Of a stretch of DNA of 64,000 nt, positions 44,501 to 53,450 are shown one piece after another (position 1 is the first letter of the stretch; each line of letters begins with the position of its first letter). The position numbers and the translations under genes were made by a program. The notes under the pieces were generated by a model. It was not told the DNA's origin. It saw only the letters and a program-made list of their open reading frames with translations, and searched no databases. Origin of the DNA: Sanghuangporus weigelae. Its lineage: Eukaryota; Basidiomycota; Agaricomycetes; Hymenochaetales; Hymenochaetaceae. Location: NCBI GenBank assembly GCA_033182465.1, contig CP137318.1:1302001-1366000 (forward strand), written 5' to 3'.

Positions 44501-45330
44501 ACCTAAGGCTGTACGTCAACCACCGTCAATCGGACTGGGCAGACTGGTTAGCGCTTGCAGAGTTCGCATACAACAACCGCGAACACTCAGCAACGAAGCT
44601 GTCCCCATTCTTTGTCAACGCGGGAGTGCATCCAACAGGGTTCACGGGTGTTCGAACTTCATCGTCGAACATGTCAGCTGAAGAATTTGCGAAGCACGTC
44701 AAGGGTATTCATGAACTCGCGCAAGCTAACCTCGTCAAGGCCAACGAAGACATGAAACGTTTCTACGATCGTCACGCAGGAAAGTCGATGGAATACGAAG
44801 CAGGCAGCAAGGTTTTTCTTGATGGGCGTAACATCAAGACGATAAGACCGACGAAAAAGATGGACGACAAGTGGTTCGGCCCTTTCGAGATCGTCGAAAA
44901 GGTCGGAGCAAGCGCATATCGGCTCAAGTTACCGCGCACTTGGAGGCAAGTCCACCCCGTCTTCAACGAGGTCCTGCTCAAACCGGCCGTCGAACCGTCT
45001 TTCGAGTCTCAGAAGAAACCCCCACCACCACCACCTGTTCTTGTTGACGATGAAGAAGAATACGAGGTCGAAGAACTACTGGACTCACGTCTTCATAGAG
45101 GAAAGCTTCAATTCCTTGTCAAGTGGGTTGGATACGAGGAAGCAACTTGGCAACCCGAATCGGACATTGGAGATAATGCTAAGGAAGCAGTCGACGAGTT
45201 CTATCGAAAGCATCCAGGCGCTCCAAGGAAGTTGTCGATACCCCGTCAGAGTCTTCGTGCGATATGTAAATTCACAACCTCGGAAGGATATAGCGGTTGG
45301 TCGGGACGCCCAACCTTGAAGGGGGGGTGA
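41545..45330 (+). CDS. Chromovirus pol polyprotein (PR-RT-RH-INT-chromodomain)
   Basis: One uninterrupted frame of about 1261 codons. Domains in order: retropepsin near residues 135-235, reverse transcriptase about 300-480, RNase H about 580-690, integrase zinc finger and catalytic core about 800-1050, and a chromodomain at about 1170-1230 (LQFLVKWVGYEEATWQPE). The frame differs from that of gag and follows it after about 130 bases. The chromodomain is known in this branch to steer integration towards marked heterochromatin. Confidence 0.93.
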   Translation: MIPSESEDEEDFSVYDELFARRVSAQGGSSEVLRADERIQTAIKNEVVTGEPYRENVVAQANDTEAVWSVVGRRAAEVWREGIEDATCGQFIRRSGGQELDAFVSIVHPQVANDDEVDALNPMKQDEYLINAHALIDSGCTGSCIDEGFVKRYGFHTQRYIRPRPVFNADGTSNESGLIKEYVIVRMIFGKHEEEIRLAVTSLASSNIFLGHDWLQKHNPEIDWKIGKIDFTRCPDECASTLSKEEADDDYVRRVWMKEATKWPPYLEEFADVFSEESFEQLPDHRTWDHAIDLKPDFKPSDCKVYPLSPKEQEAMKAFIEENLASGRIRQSKSPMASPFFFIKKEDGSLRAIQDYRKLNDGTVKNKYPLPLINELIDKVKDAKYITKLDVRWGYYNIRIREGDEWKAAFRTNLGLFEPTVMFFGLCNAPATFQGFMNDIFRELIHEGVVIIYLDDILIFSDTLEEHRERTRRVFEILRKNKLFLKPQKCEFEVSTVKYLGHIIGNGEVRMDPKKTIAVQEWPVPKNVHELQQFLGLGNWLRRFVEGYSSVVKPLTSLTGKAEWKWGEEEQRAFEELKERLSSPPVLAIPNNDDPFRVEADASDFATGGVLLQRQKGKWKVVAYRSSTLLDAERNYEIYDKEMLAIVQALKEWRQYLQGANQPFEVWTDHANLTYFKAPQKLNRRQARWRLDLAEFDFMLVHKPGKTLGKADLLSRRADYDKGEHDNENVTFIKDEWLVRATVNTSRDSLVETIKKAQEDTDDGERPSGLVLKDGVWSKEVTVKVSTTSSKKFWNVFVPTSIREAVIKECHDSTLAGHPGANKTVSMVSRSFWWPNMYVDVRNYVRGCDRCQRTKALRVTRAKVLHPNEVPEAPWQIVTVDLIGELPESNGFNAICVIVDRFSKQIHAIPTTTKLTAEGMARIYRDQVFRLHGLPKKIIHDRGVQFDAKMMRELYKLLHIEGNPSTAYHPQTDGQTERVNQELEQYLRLYVNHRQSDWADWLALAEFAYNNREHSATKLSPFFVNAGVHPTGFTGVRTSSSNMSAEEFAKHVKGIHELAQANLVKANEDMKRFYDRHAGKSMEYEAGSKVFLDGRNIKTIRPTKKMDDKWFGPFEIVEKVGASAYRLKLPRTWRQVHPVFNEVLLKPAVEPSFESQKKPPPPPPVLVDDEEEYEVEELLDSRLHRGKLQFLVKWVGYEEATWQPESDIGDNAKEAVDEFYRKHPGAPRKLSIPRQSLRAICKFTTSEGYSGWSGRPTLKGG

Positions 45331-45750
45331 TGTTAGGACTCGAACATTTTCCTTTTTCTTTTCTTACGTCATCCTTTGATTTTAATATTCTTTTCCTTTT
45401 CTTTTATTTTCTTTGTGATTACTCATCCACTCGTTAGAATGTTCTACGACGTTCTACCAGGCTCACTAATCACCCCGCTCCCTCGTCATGTGATTCCTTA
45501 TTAGAGTAGACCTTTCACGCGCTCGAAGCCTATATAAGTAGATAGTTTGACTCTTTCGATTCCTTGTCTTACTATTCTACTTACCTTCACTTCGACATAG
45601 GTACCTACTCTTGTACTACTAGTTTGCTGAATTCTACTTACCTTCACTTCGACATAGCTTGTGTCTAGCTCGGCAACTCGCGTTTAGCCTGTTGTTTGTT
45701 GTTGTGTTGGCCGCCTCGAGATCGACGTCTGTTAGTCTCGCCGCCTAACA
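45331..45750 (+). repeat. 3' LTR of chromovirus
   Basis: 420 bases, same ends and internal direct repeat as the 5' LTR. A G-rich polypurine tract lies immediately upstream at about 45,319-45,328. The target duplication CATCG follows at 45,751. Confidence 0.95.
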
Positions 45751-45755
45751 CATCG

Positions 45756-46351
45756 GTTCCGATGTTTCCCGACTTCCCCCCGACGCGGCGGCCCCTATTA
45801 GACCATGTATGGAAGGTAGGCATGTGGTACATCGGCGTGCCAAGCCACCGAATCACGCCGCCAAGCCCAACTCCGCCGGCGCCCGTGTTATTGCAGATAC
45901 TCAATATTTCATGTGATTGGATGCCCCCCTCACGTTGCCGCTCTCAGATTTCACCTGGGCGCTCCGGCAGCGGCCCTTGGCGACCCAGATGACTCAGGAG
46001 ATGTTGTCAGACAGTAGGATGTGTCGGCGACAGCAGTAGAGTATATATAGAGCTTATACTAGCTTGTAGACGACAGGATTCCAAGCCTAGCAGGGATTCC
46101 AAGCCTAGCAAGGATTCCAAGAGCATGTACCAGACCGAGCGCCAGAGTTCGAGATATCCCTCACTCTGAGTCTCCCCTCATGTACTGAGCCTCCCCCTTG
46201 ACTATATACTATCCTTGACATCTCCTCTTGTTTGACTCCACATTCTACTTGCCTTCGCCGCCTCCGGTATGCCTCTGCTGCTCTGACGTTCAGTGAGTGA
46301 GTAGGGCTTGGGATTTAACCCTGAGCCTCCTCCCCACACTTTATACCTGTC
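45756..46351. repeat. GC-rich repeat, right part, with 18-bp tandem
   Basis: This continues the block interrupted at 39,117. At 46,076-46,126 an 18-bp unit GGATTCCAAGCCTAGCAG occurs two and a half times. A TATATATAGAG word lies 35 bases before it. No gene is seen. Confidence 0.55.
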
Positions 46352-46748
46352 CGGCGCCCCTCTATTTGACATCGGCGACCCTTCGGCGACCCAGCCTTCC
46401 TATCATACACCCCTGCAGCGCCCTTTCCGGCCTTTCACTCCAGCTTAGTCCATATATTCATCTTATACGGTCCTTTCTCTCCATCTATTGTGTTTACACT
46501 ACGTCAGCAGCCCCCCTGTGATCCCCCCTCTCAAGCGGCGGTCCTGTTATCCTATTCCCTTTATCCAGCGGCATCCCTAGACCCATCCATTACGTCTCCG
46601 ACGGTTCCTGGCACCTGCCAGGTAGTAGGTCTTTGAGAGTCTGATAGCGTCGGCATCCCATTTTTGGAGGTCCCTTCATACATTCAGCACCCTTAGTAGG
46701 ACGGACATCTGTAGCACCTTCAGATACGACACCGCCGATCGACACCGG
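46352..46748 (-). repeat. Dispersed repeat, copy B (inverted relative to copy A)
   Basis: Reverse-complement partner of 36,331-36,914, with only scattered differences over the conserved 250 bases and one downstream unit instead of two. Together the copies bracket 9.4 kb as inverted arms. Confidence 0.75.
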
Positions 46749-46789
46749 ATTTTTTCGGGCCTGGCGGCCCAAACTTATCCGGATTGGCT

Positions 46790-46838
46790 CAGCCCTGCAG
46801 ACTTTTGGCCGGAAACTATCCGGATTTGGGCCTCAGCC
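46790..46838 (+). repeat. Short direct repeat flanking MITE-like element (left)
   Basis: Contains GACTTTTGG, then TATCCGGATT and CTCAGCCCT in the same order and orientation as 47,799-47,852. The palindromic ATCCGGAT word occurs four times in these flanks. Confidence 0.55.
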
Positions 46839-46911
46839 CTCATTTTCCAAACACAGCAATAGATCGACGTATTTGAATTCTTTACATTTTTACATCAGCC
46901 CGACAATCAAA

Positions 46912-47612
46912 TATTACTACTAATTACAGTCATTAACCGGTCCTTTGAACACCTATTACAGATCCACTTTTGTAGCACATCACATGACAATTTTCTCAAA
47001 ACTGAATGCATACTCCAATTGTCTACCATGAGATACACCTGCCAGTTTTTTTCCCAGTCATAACATAGACAGGAAAAATTAATATGGCCAATAGAAAATT
47101 ATAGGTGACTGTCACATAATACGGCTCCTTTGAACACCGTGTGACATTACAAAACACCTAATATCGGCTAATTTGCCCGACTTGGCATAACAACATCGAT
47201 CACATTATGTAAAATAAACAGCTTGTGCATCTGTCACATTTTTTGCTTGTTTGGCTTGCATTAATTTACTGAAAGCATATTCCTCCATGAAAATATAAGA
47301 TAAGACACTTGTAATAGAGTGATATTAGCTAATAAACTCAGAATCCACATTGGTTGACAGAAAACTGCACAGGACCAATTTGATCAAAGTGAGGTTTACT
47401 GATTTCCCATAAATTTGACCAGTGTCTAATTTTTCCTGACCCAACAACTTGCCCGATTCACTTAAAAATTGGATATCAATTCAGATATACATATTGCATC
47501 TGCAACATTTTTCTCGTGGTGAGGGATGAAGAATTGAGTGAGAAAACGTAAGGTGTTTAAAGGAATGGTACTGTTTAAAGGACCGGTTAATGACTGTAGT
47601 AATTTTCTCCTG
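46912..47612. mobile_element. MITE-like palindromic element, about 0.7 kb
   Basis: An AT-rich segment bounded by inverted repeats: CAGTCATTAACCGGTCCTTT at about 46,929-46,948 has its exact reverse complement at about 47,578-47,597. A second inverted pair (CAGGAAAAATTA near 47,070 and its complement near 47,430) has the same centre, about 47,250-47,265. So the whole segment is a decayed long palindrome. There is no ORF. This fits a non-autonomous TIR transposon or foldback element; the exact ends and any target duplication are unclear. Confidence 0.6.
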
Positions 47613-47798
47613 GAAACTATCTACTTTTTGTAGAGTGTAGAACAACTACAACTCATCCACATATATATAATATAAGGTACGCGTACTCGGGCTAACCAGT
47701 AGCTACCATGAAACACCTGACCGTGTCCTCCACACGTGCCCGCCCTCTCGTTGAATCAGCCCCGCGCACGTCAGCTCCCAATTTAGCTGGATATTACC

Positions 47799-47852
47799 TC
47801 AGCCCCAGCCCGACTTTTGGGCTGATTTATCCGGATTGTCTCAGCCTCAGCC
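47799..47852 (+). repeat. Short direct repeat flanking MITE-like element (right)
   Basis: Partner of 46,790-46,838, sharing CGACTTTTGG, TATCCGGATT and CTCAGCCCT. A further TATCCGGATTGG copy follows at about 47,880. Confidence 0.55.
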
Positions 47853-47905
47853 CTACAGGTAAAAAACCGGTCATTTTTTATCCGGATTGGATCAGCCATC
47901 TATTG

Positions 47906-48406
47906 GTATAAACAGGGGTCCTGTGGCAGCGCGTTTGAAATTCCGGTGCCTATGTTGAAAAAACGTTGATCTTTGATTTATCTTGAAGAGGCTCATAAGC
48001 TAGTGAACATTGCGTTTGCACTGCTTAACAGAATCAGAAGATAGAGGTTGGAGGTAAGCCACAGTGCATTGTACTGTATGTTGGGCGGAAATGGAGAACG
48101 GATGAGAACGAAATGGTTGGAGCTTTGTCGGTGTTCAATGATTCGCCGGCCTTGGCATGTAGTAAGGCCTCTAGAATCAGCATCTTTCTGATGGATGCTG
48201 CGCAATCAGCGGGATGAAATCCTGACGGCACTGCAGACAGTCAGCATTGCATTATTTGTGCATTCAAATCATCCTGAACCATCACTCTGCGAACCATAGG
48301 TTTGAGGAAAAGCAAAGTCACCGGACTATACAATAAAGATATAAAGCACTCAACAGACGTAATACAGAAGATAGAAAAACCGGATGAGAAAGACCACGGT
48401 GCAACT
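47906..48406. other. Intergenic region, nothing recognised
   Basis: Between the repeat island and the stop codon of RPB6. Several short minus-strand ORFs have no homology or splice coherence. Part of it is probably the RPB6 3' untranslated region. Confidence 0.45.
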
Positions 48407-49070
48407 AATCGCTGATGAGCTCTGCAACGCTCCAATCCTCGAAGCTCCCGTCAGGTAGATACCGCCGGATAATCAGTGGAATTTTTCGTTGCGAGAGCTC
48501 TTTTATGGCAATTTCGAGAGCGTCCGTCTCTCCATCGAGTTGCACCAGAACAGGTGCGTTCATGCTAACCGATTCTTAGTAGCTAAAATTGACCCAGAGT
48601 TTACAACCACGTACCTAATCTGCAAAGCCCTTGTCCCCAACACTCGCGCCCGCTCATACTTCGTCAAGTAAGGAGTCGTTATTCGTACTTTATTCGGCTG
48701 TCGGTCACCTTGAATCGGTAATGGCTGTTGAGCCTCTTGTGAGCCCGCAGCATCCCCGTTCATCTCCGGCTCATGATCAACACCATTCGTCGTCACAATA
48801 TCTCCATTCACTTGGACACCTTCTACGGTTTCACCTTCGACTCCTATCTCGGGCTCTGTAGCCATCATGTCATACTCCGTATCCTGTTGGCAGCACGTTC
48901 ATATTGCACTTCGACGTTTGAGATGAACCATTACGAACAAAAGTCTCCTCATTGTCACCAAACCTGGACTTGTCATGAGTGGAGCTTATATAGATGATGC
49001 AAAGGCATACTCACCCGCCGCCATAGTCGTCAAAGTCTCCGCCGCCGCCTCCAAATCCGTCGTCAGACAT
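48407..49070 (-). CDS. RPB6: RNA polymerase I/II/III shared subunit RPB6 (RPABC2)
   Basis: Common small subunit of all three nuclear RNA polymerases, needed for assembly and clamp stability. The C-terminal fold is unmistakable: [23 protein letters not shown], an intron (48,615-48,565), then [20 protein letters not shown] and [17 protein letters not shown] to the stop at 48,407. The N-terminus [19 protein letters not shown] (49070-49015) is the usual acidic/Gly-rich start. A long acidic linker ([18 protein letters not shown]) precedes the core. The junction between the first exon and DTEYD could not be closed with a single GT-AG intron in phase; a microexon is likely. It lies 220 bases upstream of the CFD1 stop codon on the same strand. 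Confidence 0.94.
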
Positions 49071-49290
49071 CGTGGATAGCTAAAGAGAAAAGTGAAGTGA
49101 ATGAAAGAATAAACTTTGCTGAGTCAGCAAGAAGCTCATGTTGCAACACGTGATAACCAAATCAAATTTTATTTTTAGAAAAATACGCACAAAGTAGTCA
49201 AGGCTCGAGATCACTAGCTATAAATCCGAATTGCTATGGATACAGTACATGATCATGATACATTTGAAACTTTCTTCGGATGCATACAAG

Positions 49291-50326
49291 CTAACTGTTT
49301 CCGTGATCTTCTGCTGCGTCTATATTAGCAAGAGCTTTTGCTACAATATCCTTGAACAACGACCATGAAGAAGTTTTCAGATATCGTCGTAACAGAGGGA
49401 AAGAATCTGCTGTGCCGTGATCCTGTACATCGTCACCGAATCTCTGCTCCACGCCCTCCGCAGCATCCAGCAAGGTCACAAGCTCAGAGTCTACAGGCAA
49501 GGTGCCGAGAAAAGCCAAACCCTCATTTTGAGCCATCGACGATCCACCGCCAGTAGAAAAGATGTTGCTAATTTCACCACAACAGGGGCATACATATCCG
49601 CTCATATTCTCGATGAGTCCGAGAACCGGAAGCGAGACTGTGCGTGTGAACGAGAGGCATTTGAGCGCATCCGCGAGTGCGACTGCTTGAGGTGTGGTCA
49701 CGATGACGGAGGAAAGGCGGGAATGAAGAGGTGCGAGGTGCTCGAGGAGGGAAAGGTGCTCGTCGGATGTACCTGAGAGAAGGAGTGAGAAAGGCGGATG
49801 ATACCGATTCCGGATGAAAGGACATACCTGGAGGAGTGTCAATGACGAGATAATCTAGCTCTCCCCAGCGTACGTCACTCAAGAATTGTCTAATCATAGC
49901 GTTCTTCTTCGGCCCTCGCCAGACAACCGAGTCCTCTCTTTTCTTCAACAAGAATCCAACACTCATGCATCCGAGTCGACCTGAAGTACCATCAGCATAG
50001 ACAGGAACCCATCCCTCGCTACTTTGGTGCACGGGGTGACCATCAAGCCCGAGCATACGAGGGATGGAGGGGCCGGTAAGATCAACATCGAGGATTCCGA
50101 CACGTGCAGTTGTTGACGTAGCATATAGTGCTAGGGCAAGTTGAGCGGACACGGATGACTTCCCGACGCCTGTCAATACCACAAGGTGGAGAAAAGGTGA
50201 CATCTCCAGTTAGGTGTGTCCGCATCCCATGAACGAGTATGCTGACACACCTCCTTTGCCGGAGAGCACAATGATGATATGCTTCGCCGTCCTCAAACGG
50301 CGTGCTACTGGAGTTTCGCTTTGCAT
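49291..50326 (-). CDS. CFD1: Cytosolic Fe-S cluster assembly scaffold CFD1 (NUBP2), 299 aa
   Basis: P-loop NTPase that with NBP35 assembles 4Fe-4S clusters for cytosolic and nuclear proteins. Exons 50326-50251, 50169-49828 and 49772-49291 give 299 aa with matching phases. The Walker A/deviant P-loop SGKGGVGKSS is split by the first intron. Then follow [54 protein letters not shown] and [15 protein letters not shown]. The metal-binding cysteines are in GYVCPCCGE. The short N-terminus before the P-loop, without the extra N-terminal Fe-S cysteines of NBP35, marks it as CFD1. Length is normal for the family. An alternative minus-strand ORF over the first exon (50,305-50,538) has no support. Confidence 0.95.
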
Positions 50327-51554
50327 TGGCCTGTGGAGGTAAAAAGTACGTAGTGGGTGAAGGAATGGGTCCGGAGATCCCGACATCGGAGATAGCCTGG
50401 GAACAAATCAGGGGTCACCTGTTCAAATGGGAAATCGCCGAGGTGCCCTTTGGTCGATGAGGGTCCAGTCAAGATCGACGGTCGCAGGTTGCTAAAGGAA
50501 ATTTCCTTTCCGCCGGCAATTTCAAACGTATCAAACAAGCAGCTATTCGCTGGCCATTTGACTCTAACATAAGGTCAGAGTCGGAATAATGCTCGAATGC
50601 TTCATTTATATTCTTTGGAGTATGCACATTCTACAGTAGTTCTGCATCTATGTCCTTTGGGACACTGCATCGTGGCTTTAGAGTTCCGTACCATTTATGT
50701 GCAACCAGGAAGACAAAATTATCTAGGTGTGCTGACTGAGACCGTTATCTTACAGACTGAACGTTCTTCCGCCAATGTTGGAACATAAGACAATCGGAAC
50801 GTGTAGGAACTTGTCTATCTGCACGCCTAGTCGACTGCCGACGGACTAGAAGATGCATCCGTTCTTTGCTCGCTGAGGATCTATATGTTTATGCACGGAA
50901 ACAAGCGAAACAGTGAAGCCTCGTGCTATCGATGCATTGGTCACGCTAAGATAAAGGTCGTGAAATTTGTAAAATTTACGAATCCTCGGAACCATAGGAC
51001 GTAATTCAGTATTATCGCGATTTGTGCGCCTACACGTAGCAAAAACGAGGTCTGAGAAGCGAGCGAGCTGCGGATAGGGAACACGACTTTGAACTGAGTT
51101 CAACGTGTTCCCTCATGAACGGAAGAGACCCAATTGCTTGCGGAGTACTGAAAGAATGACCAGAGAAAGCGAGGGTACGGAAAAGCAACGTCCCGCGAAC
51201 GGTGTTACGGAAGCTACCTATCGGGTCGGTGAGCGGGTGATGTAATAAATTATACCAGTAAAGTGTGTTCGGCTTAAGCTAAACTGGGCAACCGATTTGA
51301 GTTTGACCTTCCACGTGCGGGAAGCGTGCTGTGTTGTCTTCAGTCCGCGTTCACAATCATCATATAAACACGATGCCATCGCCTTTACCTCCCTCTTCGC
51401 TTCTCCTTGTCCTCCGCCACTGCGTACGTCGCTACGTCGCTCCCCTCCCGCGTGCATTTTGCGCCACTTTCTTTGTTTACGCAGCGGTTGGTGTTGACCA
51501 TACACACTCGCCACGCTCCTGACGCGTCCAAACTCCCGGTCGCGCCCGATTCGT
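50327..51554. promoter_or_regulatory. 1.2-kb divergent intergenic region
   Basis: Separates CFD1 (-) from the Ser-rich RRM-like gene (+). No exon or repeat is seen. The last 200 bases contain CT-rich tracts expected of a leader. Confidence 0.45.
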
Positions 51555-53450
51555 ATGCCTTTAACAGGTGTGAAAGCGCGCAGCCAAAGTGCACACAAGA
51601 GGACTATATCGAGAAATCTTTCAAATGATTCGGGAATAGGTGCGTGCAGCCAAACGCGCTTCGGAGCCTTTCAAAACTCAACCGACGCGTCGGGGGATTT
51701 ACCAGCTTCGCTGACTTCCGCTGGCCCTCGGACATCACGCGAATCGTGCCAAAATGCACCTCCACATCCACCATTGAGTTTCGAACACGTGATTGACGAT
51801 ATCGTGCATCCGCCTGCGTTGCAGCGAGGATATCACTCATCGGGCCCGGTTGAGCTCGGACAAGCCTCGAATGCCGAACAACCGCGTGGAAAAGTCCGTG
51901 TGGAGAGCTGGTTGAAGGAGCAACAGCGCATAAATAACTCCATAGACGACAGTGCGAGGGATCGTATCGCAAAAGCGGCAGGTACACCGTGTAACCCGTA
52001 TCTCGCCTATCCCGGTCTATCGAAAGGCACAGTATGGCAAGATGAAGAGGAAGAGGAGGATATCCTCGGGAGCTTTGTCATAGTTGAAGAGGAAGAGCCG
52101 GAGGATGAGCACCTTGGCAATCATGACAGCCCTATCAATTTGGAGGTGGGTATCCTTGCCAACGTCAAATTGAATTGCTTTACCTAAGTACTAAGTTTAA
52201 TTATGTGACCAGCACGCAGCAAACAAATTTATGACCACCTCTGCTACATCCTATGCGTCCTCAGCGCGACCACCGTCTCTCAGACCATCTCGACCAGCCA
52301 GCATCTTGTCCGTCTCTCCCTGGCGAAATCTTCCTTTCACCAAAACGTTACCGGTTCGCCGAAGCTCGTCGGCTCCTGGGGAGCCTGTTGATCTCTCCAC
52401 TCCGCCTGCAACGCTTAAGATTGGTTCCAATCGTAGGCGATCGCCTATACCTGAAGACTTTTTGAACACCGGTGTCTCGGCGAATTCGGGACCCGGAAAG
52501 ACAGCTCAAAATAAATCGAGCAATTCTACCTTGAAGGCACCGAGCACGCCTCGCAGCTCGGTGCGAAAGCGACTCGGCAATCTTATGCGACCTAGTATCA
52601 GTCCTAACGTAAACTTGGATTCTTCAGAATCGAAGAGGACCTCTGGCAGTCCTCGTCCCTCTACAAGTGCATCGACGAAGACCGCGACAACGTCTACTGC
52701 GGTAGAAAACGAGCTTTGTTCTGCGCGTGGAGGAAGTCCTAAGCGGTTCCTGCCCAAATTCAATCTCAATCTCTCAAAGCCGGCCCGACAGCCTGCAGAA
52801 AGTGTCCGGCTAGACTCTCCTACCCGTTCCTCCTTCTCAGCGACTTTGCATCATGATGAGCCGGTAGAGCCGACTCCGCATCCGGAAGAATCACTCTCAC
52901 AACTTGACAATCCGTTTACGCCGACACTCTCCAAGAGACGATCTCAGCAAAATCTATTCCACGACAGGCGACGCAATGCTTCGAGCTCGGCGCTGAGCAC
53001 ACTAAGCATCGGTAGCATTGGCACGTTAGCGTCGAACATCAACGGACGTGCCGGTAGTGTGTTCTCTGGCTCATCGACTGCGAAGAAGAAACGGCTTGTT
53101 GTGAGTGGCATTGCCCCAGACGACGCTGCTGCTATGGACGGGCTTCGGAGATGGTGCGAGGTATGTCAAATGCTCCATCGCGACATATTCTTGCGTGTTG
53201 GAGCATGGCTAACAAATTCGTCGATATCGACTTCAGCGCTTCGGCGAACTGCGGCAAATGACACGAATGCCAAACGGAGATTTGCATATCGACTTCAAAC
53301 GTGCGGATGTGGCAGATACGGTATGTGGAATAACATTTTGCATTCCCATCATTTCTAAGTCCATGACAGGTGTGTCGTATCTCCGCTCGAGTTCACATAG
53401 CAGATGTAGGGAGCGTCAATGTGTCGTGGACCTCCGGAAGGAGACATTAG
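51555..53450 (+). CDS. Ser-rich protein with C-terminal RRM-like domain, 566 aa
   Basis: Exons 51555-52149, 52220-53160, 53237-53320 and 53370-53450 give 566 aa; the three junctions agree in phase. The first 450 residues are Ser/Pro/Arg-rich and mostly disordered, with an acidic patch (WQDEEEEEDILGSFVIVEEEE) near residue 165. The last 90 residues look folded: KRLVVSGI, then DGLRRWCESFGELRQMTR, GDLHIDFKRADVADTVCRI and VHIADVGSVNVSW. This spacing of strands and helices (strand-helix-strand-strand-helix-strand) resembles an RNA-recognition motif, with SGI and LHIDF in the RNP2 and RNP1 places but without the usual aromatic residues. It may therefore bind protein rather than RNA. No close family is recognised. 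Confidence 0.75.

Larger units (their letters stand above)
39118..45750 (+). mobile_element. Ty3/gypsy chromovirus, complete-looking and young
   Basis: A 6.6-kb LTR retrotransposon with two 420-bp LTRs, a 5-bp target duplication, a gag ORF and a pol ORF in the order protease, reverse transcriptase, RNase H, integrase, chromodomain. That order and the terminal chromodomain place it in the chromovirus branch of Ty3/gypsy (Metaviridae), common in basidiomycetes. The two LTRs differ at three positions (0.7 percent), so insertion is recent. The element looks whole: both ORFs are long and uninterrupted and TG...CA ends are intact. It inserted into a GC-rich dispersed repeat, splitting it. Confidence 0.95.

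Noticed and set aside
50305-50538. 77-codon ORF over the first exon of CFD1
   Set aside because: The overlapping CFD1 frame carries the conserved P-loop; this frame has nothing recognisable.
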